Of a DNA stretch of 64,000 bases, positions 43,908 to 51,433 are shown one piece after another. This DNA comes from Polaromonas sp. Its GTDB lineage: Bacteria; Pseudomonadota; Gammaproteobacteria; Burkholderiales; Burkholderiaceae. The notes under the pieces are model-generated. The model had not been told where the DNA came from. It was given only the letters and a program-made list of their open reading frames with translations, and did no database searches. The DNA is taken from positions 26,070-90,069 of the forward strand of contig PNMH01000005.1 of the NCBI GenBank assembly GCA_013823505.1, given 5' to 3'. Positions within the stretch are counted from its first letter, which is position 1; each line of letters begins with the position of its first letter. The position numbers and the translations under genes were made by a program.

Positions 43908-44749
43908 GCCGTGGTATCGCCGTAGGTGGTCAGCGCCTGCATGGTGGCAGCCGCGAGGGCGGGCGCTGTGTCGGTCCCAACGGTCTGCCAGAACGCCGGT
44001 CCGCTCACGGCCTGGGCGGTCACCGACCAGCCGGCTGCGCGCCAGCCGTCGAGATGCGTGTTGGACGCCGGACCGAGCGTGGGCTCGGGCTGTGGGGAGG
44101 TTTCCAACCAGACCAGCCGGCGTGGCGTTGCCGCGGTGATGGCCTGCATTCGAGCCGCTCCCAGACCCCTGGCCAGGGCGGGGGTGAGCGTGTAGCCGGC
44201 AATGTTCACCAACTGGCCGGAAGCGAGTGTCTTCGCTGGCGCGTCACCCTTGCTGCCGTCCCCCAGCCATTGCCCGGCAGCGTGCAAGCGCAGGAACTGC
44301 TGCAGCATCTGCTGGCCGTTGATCACAGGCTGCCAGAGCAAAAGATGCGGTGTCTGTGCCAACTGTGCTGCCAGCGTGGTGGCGAGCAAGCTGCCGCCTC
44401 TCATTCCCCACAGCCAGAGCTCGCCTTGCGCGTGATCGCTCAGCCAGTCGCAGGCGTGTTGGGCGTCTTGCAACCAGTCTTCCCAAGTGGCCTGCGCCAG
44501 TTCACCTTCGCTGTCGCCGCAGCCCAGCAGATCGACCTGCAGCACGGCGAATCCCGCCAGGGCGAGTGCCCGGGCCTGCTGGGCCACCACGCGGCGGGTG
44601 GTGTTGAGTTCTTCGGCAAACGGGTGGAGGTAGAGGACGCGACCTCGACACTGCTCGCCTTGCGGCGGGTGGAAAAGACAGAAGCGTTGGCCGGTGGGCG
44701 TGGGCAGAAAGAACGCCTGGGGCAGGCCGGGGCGCCCGTTGAGGGTCAT
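43904..44749 (-). CDS. Exosortase A system-associated hydrolase 2 (GMRGG)
   Basis: The 281-residue protein matches the hydrolase 2 family of exosortase A loci (TIGR03101): GRVLYLHPFAEELNTTRRV, QVDLLGCGDSEGE and WGMRGGSLLA, where Arg117 takes the nucleophile position. It is therefore probably not a classical hydrolase and may bind or position a partner. It overlaps both neighbours by 4 bp (carrier protein upstream, hydrolase 1 downstream), so the three are made together. Confidence 0.88.
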   Translation of the reverse strand: MTLNGRPGLPQAFFLPTPTGQRFCLFHPPQGEQCRGRVLYLHPFAEELNTTRRVVAQQARALALAGFAVLQVDLLGCGDSEGELAQATWEDWLQDAQHACDWLSDHAQGELWLWGMRGGSLLATTLAAQLAQTPHLLLWQPVINGQQMLQQFLRLHAAGQWLGDGSKGDAPAKTLASGQLVNIAGYTLTPALARGLGAARMQAITAATPRRLVWLETSPQPEPTLGPASNTHLDGWRAAGWSVTAQAVSGPAFWQTVGTDTAPALAAATMQALTTYGDTTA

Positions 44750-45006
44750 GCGCCGGTGCTGCTGAGGTGTTGCTCGACCAGGTCGGTGAGGCTGCCGACG
44801 GTGGCAAACACGGCGCCGTTGAGTTCGTCGTCTTCAAAGGCGATGCCGAAGTGGTCTTCAAGGCCGGTGATCAGCGCGAGCACGGCCATGGAGTCGAGTT
44901 CGGGCAGATCGCCCAGCAGCGGCGTGCTGCGATCGAAGCCCAGAGCGCGGCCCTGCAGGCTGAGGGCTTGGTCGAGCACGTGCAGGACTTGTTCGATGAC
45001 GTTCAT
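44746..45006 (-). CDS. Acyl carrier protein, exosortase A system-associated
   Basis: The 86-residue protein has the carrier-protein fold pattern with the phosphopantetheine site ELDSMAV at Ser39 (DSM in place of DSL) and a typical acidic helix after it (LEDHFGIAFEDDEL). It heads a minus-strand operon with the two hydrolases and diverges from the AMP ligase gene, which could load it. The Sfp-type transferase at 24855-25538 is a candidate activator. The acyl or aminoacyl cargo is unknown. Confidence 0.9.
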   Translation of the reverse strand: MNVIEQVLHVLDQALSLQGRALGFDRSTPLLGDLPELDSMAVLALITGLEDHFGIAFEDDELNGAVFATVGSLTDLVEQHLSSTGA

Positions 45007-45112
45007 GAGGGGGCTCTGTGGCGATGGGCGAAGGGCAGGCGTGCGGGCATTCTAGAGAAAGGGCGCGAATGTCGGGCGCGATGGCGCCTGGCCATGGCTT
45101 AACATCCTCCGC

Positions 45113-46750
45113 ATGCCCCACGCGCCGGATTTCAGCGAGAGCCTGCCCCCCGTTTTGCTGCACGATCTGCCGGCCCGAGCCGCTGCTCTGTGGCCGGCGC
45201 AGCGCGCGCTGACGGCGGGTGATCAGCACATGGCCTATGCCGATCTGCAATCTGAGGTGGTTGCCTTGGCTGGCGGTTTGCAGCACGTGGGCTTGGCCCC
45301 GGGTGAGCGCGGGGCGGTGTTTCTTGAAAAGCGCATCGAGGCCGTGGTGGCCAGTTTTTCGGTACCAGCCGCCGGTGGAGTGCTGGTGCCGGTGAACCCC
45401 CTGCTCAAGCCGGCGCAAGTGGCGCACATCCTCCAGGACTCCGGCGCGCGGGTGCTCATCACGTCGACATCCCGCTTGGCCCAATTGGGCGCCGTGCTGG
45501 CCGAGTGTCCTGATCTGAGCCATGTGGTGGTGTGCGATGGCGTGGCCGCCAGCGGTGCTTTCACCTTCACGGTGCATGCCTGGGCCGATCTGCTGCAGCC
45601 GTCTGCGGGCGCATCGCCGGGGCGGCTTGAGTCCGACATCGCGGCGATCTTCTACACCTCGGGCAGCACCGGTCGGCCCAAGGGCGTGGTGCTGTCGCAC
45701 CGCAATCTGGTGGCGGGCGCCATCAGCGTGGCTGGCTACCTGAACAACCGCGCTTCCGACACTTTGCTGGCCGCACTGCCGCTCTCGTTTGACGCGGGCT
45801 TCAGCCAGCTGACCACGGCATTCCTGGTGGGCGCGCATGTGGTGTTGCTCAACTACCTCCTGCCGCGCGACGTGTTGCAGGCCATGGCGAAAGAGCAGGT
45901 CACGGGCCTGACGGCGGTGCCACCGCTTTACATGCAGCTGGCAGCGCTCGACTGGCCCGCGGAGGCCACTCGGTCCCTGCGCTACTGGGCGAACACGGGG
46001 GGGCGCATGCCAGGGGCCACGCTGCAGCGCTTGCGCGAATGCGCCCCCGGGGCCGCTCCCTTCTTGATGTACGGCCTGACCGAGGCTTTCAGATCCACCT
46101 TTTTGCCGCCTTCCGAGGTGGACCGCCGGCCCGATTCGATGGGCCAGGCGATCCCGAATGTGGACATTCGAGTGCTGCGCGACGACGGCACCGAGTGCGC
46201 CCCGGATGAGCCCGGTGAGCTCGTGCACCGTGGCCCGCTGGTGGGGCTGGGATACTGGAACCGACCCGAAGAAACAACACTGCGTTTTCGCCCCTTGCCG
46301 CCGGGGCTGGTGGCCGGTCGCGAAGGCCTGGCGGCTCCCGAGATCGCGGTGTTCTCGGGCGACACGGTGCGGCGCGATGCCGAAGGCTTTTTGTATTTCG
46401 TGGGCCGCCGCGACGAGATGATCAAGACCTCGGGCTACCGGGTGAGCCCGACCGAGGTGGAGGAGGCGGTGCACGCCAGCGGCTTGGTGCGCGAGGTGCT
46501 GGCCGTGGGTGTGCCTCACGAGACGCTGGGACAGGTGATTCACGTGGCGGCGGTGGCCGTGGATGCCGCCGACACCGTCGCCTTGCTGGCCCACTGTCGC
46601 GCGCATTTGCCGGGCTACATGGTGCCGGCTTGCGTGCACTGGTCTCAAGAACCGCTGCCGCGCAACCCCAACGGCAAGCTGGACCGCCCGCGCTGGAAAG
46701 CCGACTGGGAACGCAGCTTCCAAAGCCCACAGAACGAAGGCCCGACATGA
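45113..46750 (+). CDS. Acyl-CoA/aminoacyl ligase (AMP-forming), exosortase A system-associated
   Basis: The 545-residue protein belongs to the ANL superfamily: P-loop-like FYTSGSTGRPKGVVLSH, MYGLTEAF, GELVHRGPLVGLGYW, YFVGRRDEMIKTSGYRVSPTEVE and the C-terminal lysine in RNPNGKLDR. Length and context match the exosortase A-associated ligase (TIGR03098). It activates a carboxylate as an acyl-adenylate and probably transfers it to the carrier protein encoded divergently at 44746-45006. It starts 107 bp from that gene and overlaps the PLP decarboxylase by 4 bp. Confidence 0.92.
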   Translation: MPHAPDFSESLPPVLLHDLPARAAALWPAQRALTAGDQHMAYADLQSEVVALAGGLQHVGLAPGERGAVFLEKRIEAVVASFSVPAAGGVLVPVNPLLKPAQVAHILQDSGARVLITSTSRLAQLGAVLAECPDLSHVVVCDGVAASGAFTFTVHAWADLLQPSAGASPGRLESDIAAIFYTSGSTGRPKGVVLSHRNLVAGAISVAGYLNNRASDTLLAALPLSFDAGFSQLTTAFLVGAHVVLLNYLLPRDVLQAMAKEQVTGLTAVPPLYMQLAALDWPAEATRSLRYWANTGGRMPGATLQRLRECAPGAAPFLMYGLTEAFRSTFLPPSEVDRRPDSMGQAIPNVDIRVLRDDGTECAPDEPGELVHRGPLVGLGYWNRPEETTLRFRPLPPGLVAGREGLAAPEIAVFSGDTVRRDAEGFLYFVGRRDEMIKTSGYRVSPTEVEEAVHASGLVREVLAVGVPHETLGQVIHVAAVAVDAADTVALLAHCRAHLPGYMVPACVHWSQEPLPRNPNGKLDRPRWKADWERSFQSPQNEGPT

Positions 46751-47952
46751 GACCGACCGAAACCCGCCATGGCGAACTGTGTGTGGGCGGTTTGCCGCTG
46801 ACCCGCCTGGCCGAGCGCGTGGGGCAAACGCCCTTTTATGCCTACGACCGCGCCTTGCTGGCCGCGCGCGTGGCGGCAGTGCGAGCGGCACTTCCGGCTG
46901 GGATCGGCCTTCACTACGCCGTGAAAGCCAACCCCATGCCGGCATTGGTGGGCTTCATGCGGCCGCTGGTGGACGGGCTGGACGTGGCCTCGGCCGGCGA
47001 GATGGCGGTGGCGCTGGACGCCGGTGCCAACCCTGAGCACGTGAGTTTTGCCGGCCCGGGCAAGCGCGATGTGGAGTTGGTGCAAGCGGTTGCGGCAGGT
47101 GTGCTCGTGAACCTGGAGTCGATGCGCGAAGTGGCGCTGCTCGCGGGCGCCTCGCAGCGCCTGGGCCTGCCCGCGCGCGTGGCCGTGCGCATCAACCCTG
47201 ACTTCGACCTGCGCGGCGCCGGCATGCGCATGGGAGGGGGTGCCAAGCCCTTTGGCGTGGACACCGAGCAGGTGCCGGCTGTGCTCCAGGCCATCGGCGC
47301 TGCGGGCCTGCAGTTCGAGGGCTTTCACCTGTATCCCGGTTCGCAGAACCTCAAGGGCGATCTCATCGCCCAGGCGCTGATCCAGAGCCATGAGCTGGTC
47401 GTGCGTTTGGCGGCCGATGCGCCCACGCCGGTCAAGCATGTCAACCTGGGCGGAGGCTGGGGCATTCCGTATTTTCCGGGCGAACAGGCGCTGGATCTGG
47501 CGCCGGTGAGCGATGCCTTGGCTTCCATCCAGCGGCGAATGGCCAGCGAGCTGCCGGGTGCCCACGCGGTGCTGGAGCTGGGCCGTTATATGGTGGGCGA
47601 AGCCGGCGTTTACGTGGCCCGCGTGCTCGATCGCAAGGTTTCCCGCGGGCAGGTGTTCCTGGTCACCGACGGCGGCATGCACCACCACTTGGCCGCCTCT
47701 GGCAACTTCGGTCAGGTGATTCGACGCAACTACCCGGTGGCCATCGGCACCCGCATGGATGCCGCAGAGCGTGAGGTGGCCTCGGTGGTGGGGCCGCTGT
47801 GCACGCCGCTGGATGTGTTGGCCGAGCGCATGGAACTGGCGCGCGCCGAACCGGGTGATCTGGTGGTGGTGTTTCAGTCGGGCGCCTACGGGCCCAGTGC
47901 CAGCCCGCAGGCGTTTCTGGGCCATCCGCGCTGCGCGGAAGTGCTCGTCTGA
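46747..47952 (+). CDS. PLP-dependent decarboxylase, exosortase A system-associated
   Basis: The 401-residue protein starts at the ATG at 46747 in an ATGA overlap with the ligase gene. It has the alanine-racemase/decarboxylase fold III pattern: PFYAYDRALL, the PLP lysine in LHYAVKANPMP, FAGPGKRD, FHLYPGSQ, LNLGGGWGIPYF and ELGRYMVGEAG, then VVFQSGAYG. This is the diaminopimelate/ornithine decarboxylase-like family tied to exosortase A (TIGR03099). It likely makes an amine or modified amino acid used with the ligase and carrier protein; the substrate is unknown. Confidence 0.92.
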   Translation: MRPTETRHGELCVGGLPLTRLAERVGQTPFYAYDRALLAARVAAVRAALPAGIGLHYAVKANPMPALVGFMRPLVDGLDVASAGEMAVALDAGANPEHVSFAGPGKRDVELVQAVAAGVLVNLESMREVALLAGASQRLGLPARVAVRINPDFDLRGAGMRMGGGAKPFGVDTEQVPAVLQAIGAAGLQFEGFHLYPGSQNLKGDLIAQALIQSHELVVRLAADAPTPVKHVNLGGGWGIPYFPGEQALDLAPVSDALASIQRRMASELPGAHAVLELGRYMVGEAGVYVARVLDRKVSRGQVFLVTDGGMHHHLAASGNFGQVIRRNYPVAIGTRMDAAEREVASVVGPLCTPLDVLAERMELARAEPGDLVVVFQSGAYGPSASPQAFLGHPRCAEVLV

Positions 47953-47960
47953 CGCCGATC

Positions 47961-49922
47961 ATGGGACGGTGGGCGCCGGGCTGGCGGGTGGCGGGTGTGC
48001 TGCTGCTGCTGGGTGGCTTGCTCACTTGGGTTGCGCTGGCTTTGGCGATCCATCATCCCGTGGCTCCGGTGGCAGTGACCGTGGGATTTTTGATGGTCGC
48101 GATACTGGTGGGTTGGCGGCCACATGCCATGTGGTTTCTGTTGCCCGCCTTGCTGCCCGTGATGAGTTTTGCGCCATGGACCGGCTGGACCTTGGTGGAC
48201 GAGTCGGACCTGCTGGTGATGGCCTGTCTGGTCGGGGCGATGGCGCGTTGGGCGAAGGACCATCGTTCGCGCAGCGGGGCGACGGCAGCGCCTGGTGAGC
48301 TCGTCTTTGTGGGCCTGTGGTGCTTGCTCACGCTCAGCCTCGTCTGGGGTGCCTGGGTGGGACTGCGCGACTCGGGCGCCAGCTGGTTGGCGATGTTCCG
48401 GGACGAGGCGGCACTCTACTCGTCCTACGACAGCCCCTGGAACACCGTTCGGGTGGCCAAGAGTTTGGTCTGGGGCTTGCTGCTGGGCGCGCTCATGTGG
48501 GCGCATTCACCCGCTCTCAAGCCCGCCGCCTGGGTGGCGCGTGGCATGGTGGCCGGCCTCGCGCTGGTGTGCCTAGTGGTTCTGTGGGAGCGGGGTGTCT
48601 ACGCCGGCCTGTTCGACTTCAGCCTGCCTTACCGCACCACCGCCTGGTTCTGGGAAATGCACGTGGGCGGTGGTGCCATCGACGCCTACCTCGCCATGGC
48701 CGTTCCGTTCGCTTTCTGGGCCGTGTGGACGGCGCCCACCCCGAGGCGCTGGGCGGCGGCCAATGTCTTGGTGGTGGTCGCGGTCTATGCCGTGCTCACG
48801 ACCTATTCGCGAGGCGTCTACCTCGCGGTGTTGATTTCGCTGTTGTTCATGGCAGTGAGCGCCTGGCGTCTGAAACTGGCGCCCGCTGCCGGGGCAGCCT
48901 GGGGCCGGCGCACGCTGGGCGGCTTGCTGCTGGTGTTGGGTGTGGAGGGCTTGGTGGTGTTCGGCGGCGGCTCGTTCATGGGAGATCGTCTGTCGCGTTC
49001 CGACGTGGATCTGGTGGGGCGCGTGACGCACTGGCAGTCGGGCTTGGGCCTTCTCAAATCTCCTGGTGACTGGATGCAGGGTCTGGGCGTGGGGCGCTTT
49101 TCGGCGCACTACAGCCGCGATGTGCCCGGTGGGGGCTACCCGGGGCGGACCGAGTGGCAGCGAGCGGCTGACGGTGTGCCCCAGGTGGCACTGTCCGGTC
49201 CGGAGGCAGAAGGGCAGCGCGAAGGCTTCTTCGAGCTCACCCAGCGCATTGACGTGGGCACGGCGGGCGGCCACCGTGTTCGTCTGCGTGCCCACAGCGA
49301 GCAACCCGCGGAGCTGGTGGTGAGCGTTTGTGAACGTCACCTGCTTTACGAGTTTCGCTGCCAGTTGCAAGGCATCGCAGTGCCACAGTCACCAGCCGTC
49401 GGGGATGCATTTGTGGAAGCGGTTCTCGCTGGCGATGCGTTTGAAGACCGCAGCGCCCGTGAGCAACTGCGTCAAGGCGTGGTGGCTGTGGTGCCCATTC
49501 GTGCGACTTCGACCGTGTGGCTGCAAAGCCTGGAGCTGTTCGATGCAGACGGCCAACAGTTGCTGAAAAACACCGATTTCAGCGGTGGCCTGCAGCACTG
49601 GTTTCCCATGGGCGCGAGGTACTTCCTGCCCTGGCACATCGACAACCTCTACCTGGACGTTCTGATCGAGCGGGGACTCATCGGTCTTGCTGTTTTTGCC
49701 CTGTGGGTGCTCTGGGCGGGCGCATCGCTGCTCAGGGGGTTGCGCCGCGGCGATCCATTGGCCTGGGTGATGGCCGGCGCGGTGCTCGGCTTGTTGAGTC
49801 TGGGTTCCGTGATCAGTGTCACGGAAGTGCCGCGCGTGGCTCTGATACTGACGCTTTTGATATGGTCAAGCGGCTCGATTCGTGGACAAATAGACGATGT
49901 TTCACGGTGTAACCAGTTGTAG
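47961..49922 (+). CDS. O-antigen ligase/polymerase superfamily protein with a large periplasmic insert
   Basis: The 653-residue polytopic protein has about nine to ten membrane segments before residue 340, with the RxxY-type loop TYSRGVYLAVLIS common in Wzy/WaaL proteins, then WQSGLGLLKSPGDWMQGLGVGRF. Between about residues 375 and 560 there is a soluble insert that reads like a beta-sandwich (FFELTQRIDVGTAGGHRVRL, LVVSVCERHLLYEF, TVWLQSLELFDADG), as in carbohydrate-binding folds, before the membrane part resumes with WHIDNLYLDVLIERGLIGL. It probably polymerises or transfers the EPS in the periplasm. It follows the decarboxylase by 8 bp. Confidence 0.78.
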   Translation: MGRWAPGWRVAGVLLLLGGLLTWVALALAIHHPVAPVAVTVGFLMVAILVGWRPHAMWFLLPALLPVMSFAPWTGWTLVDESDLLVMACLVGAMARWAKDHRSRSGATAAPGELVFVGLWCLLTLSLVWGAWVGLRDSGASWLAMFRDEAALYSSYDSPWNTVRVAKSLVWGLLLGALMWAHSPALKPAAWVARGMVAGLALVCLVVLWERGVYAGLFDFSLPYRTTAWFWEMHVGGGAIDAYLAMAVPFAFWAVWTAPTPRRWAAANVLVVVAVYAVLTTYSRGVYLAVLISLLFMAVSAWRLKLAPAAGAAWGRRTLGGLLLVLGVEGLVVFGGGSFMGDRLSRSDVDLVGRVTHWQSGLGLLKSPGDWMQGLGVGRFSAHYSRDVPGGGYPGRTEWQRAADGVPQVALSGPEAEGQREGFFELTQRIDVGTAGGHRVRLRAHSEQPAELVVSVCERHLLYEFRCQLQGIAVPQSPAVGDAFVEAVLAGDAFEDRSAREQLRQGVVAVVPIRATSTVWLQSLELFDADGQQLLKNTDFSGGLQHWFPMGARYFLPWHIDNLYLDVLIERGLIGLAVFALWVLWAGASLLRGLRRGDPLAWVMAGAVLGLLSLGSVISVTEVPRVALILTLLIWSSGSIRGQIDDVSRCNQL

Positions 49923-49975
49923 TCATTTGGATTACGCTGTAAGGTAGCCGGCGGTGTCGAAAGTCACGCGACGCC

Positions 49976-51400
49976 GTGAATCGAAAATACACATGGACCC
50001 CCGCTTTGATCAAGATTTTTAACCACTATTTCCACCGTCGAACGGTGCTCCAGGTCATGTTGGACATGGGCTTGGTGGTGGGTGCGTTGATCGTTGCCAT
50101 GTTCGTTCAGTCCAACGCAAACGTGCTCAACGCCTCTGTGGTCACCGAAGGGTTGAGCCGTGGCGTGCTCATGGCACTGGGCATGTTGGCTGTGAATTCC
50201 GCCCTCGGCTTCTACGAACGCACCCGCAGCAAGACCACCGGCCAGATGCGGGCACGAGCAGTGTTGTCTTTTGTACTGTCGGGCGTCATTGCCGTCGGCG
50301 TTTTGTGGTTCCTGCCGCTGGAGCCTTCGTTCGATGCCAAATGGGTGGCGTTGGTCGTGCTTGGCACCACCGGCTTCATGCTGACTCACCGTGTCCTGGT
50401 GGGCGAAATGCTGCCGAAGTCGCTGACCCGGCGCAAGGTACTGGTGTACGGCACCGGTGAGCGCGCCCAGATGGTTGGTCAATCGCTGACCCACGCCAGT
50501 GCCAACGTCGAACTGGTGGGCTACTACGCCAGCCCCAACGAGACCGATCACCGCGTGACGTCCTGGGCCACGCTGGCACCCGGCGAACGACTCAATGACC
50601 TGGTCACCCGGGCTGGCGTTGACGAGATCGTGGTGGCGCTGACGGAGCGCCGCGGCGGGAGCATGCCCATGCGCGAACTGCTCGACTGCAAACTGCAAGG
50701 TGTGCGCGTGTCCGACATCGCCACGTACTTTGAGCAGAACCTCGGTCAGATCCGCCTGGAATCCGCCTCTGCGGGCTGGCTGATCTTTGGGGAAGGATTC
50801 AACCAAGGCTTCGTGCGCAGTTCGGTCAAGCGCCTGTTCGACATCGCCGGTGCGCTGGTGCTGATTGTGGTCACGCTGCCGATCATGGTCTTGACGGCGC
50901 TGGCGATCAAACTGGAAAGCCCGGGCCCAATCCTTTACCGACAGGAGCGCGTCGGTCTGGGCAGCAAGACCTTCAACGTGGTGAAGTTTCGCAGCATGCG
51001 CACCGATGCCGAAAAAGACGGTGTGCCGCGCTGGGCGACGGCGGCCGACAGCCGGGTGACCCGCATCGGCCGTGTGATCCGCAAGCTGCGCATCGACGAG
51101 TTGCCGCAGCTGTTCGGTGTGCTCACCGGGGACATGAGCTTGGTCGGTCCGCGACCAGAGCGGCCGTATTTTGTGGACCAGCTCACGCAGGACATTCCGT
51201 TCTACGCGGTGCGACACAGCGTGAAGCCGGGTGTGACGGGCTGGGCTCAGGTGAGTTACCAGTACGGCGCGTCTCGCGAAGACACGGTCGAGAAGCTGCA
51301 GTACGACCTGTACTACGTGAAAAACCACTCACTCTTTCTGGATCTCGTGATCCTCTTCGAGACCATTGGCGTGGTTCTGACGGGCAAAGGTGCCCAGTAA
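49976..51400 (+). CDS. Undecaprenyl-phosphate glycosyl-phosphate transferase, EpsB/PEP-CTERM type
   Basis: The protein has an N-terminal membrane region with IFNHYFHRRTVLQVMLD, typical of the PEP-CTERM-associated EpsB family (TIGR03013), a Rossmann-like middle domain (KVLVYGTGERAQMVG) and a C-terminal bacterial sugar transferase domain with a membrane helix, KLESPGPILYRQERVG, VKFRSMRTDAE and RKLRIDELPQL. It starts EPS synthesis by moving a sugar phosphate onto undecaprenyl phosphate. The GTG at 49976 gives the longest product; a TTG at 50006 would give the start MIKIFNHYF usual in the family, and neither has a clear ribosome-binding site. Confidence 0.9.
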   Translation: MNRKYTWTPALIKIFNHYFHRRTVLQVMLDMGLVVGALIVAMFVQSNANVLNASVVTEGLSRGVLMALGMLAVNSALGFYERTRSKTTGQMRARAVLSFVLSGVIAVGVLWFLPLEPSFDAKWVALVVLGTTGFMLTHRVLVGEMLPKSLTRRKVLVYGTGERAQMVGQSLTHASANVELVGYYASPNETDHRVTSWATLAPGERLNDLVTRAGVDEIVVALTERRGGSMPMRELLDCKLQGVRVSDIATYFEQNLGQIRLESASAGWLIFGEGFNQGFVRSSVKRLFDIAGALVLIVVTLPIMVLTALAIKLESPGPILYRQERVGLGSKTFNVVKFRSMRTDAEKDGVPRWATAADSRVTRIGRVIRKLRIDELPQLFGVLTGDMSLVGPRPERPYFVDQLTQDIPFYAVRHSVKPGVTGWAQVSYQYGASREDTVEKLQYDLYYVKNHSLFLDLVILFETIGVVLTGKGAQ

Positions 51401-51433
51401 AGCGCCAGCACCCGTGGCGGTGGGGCAGCCGGC

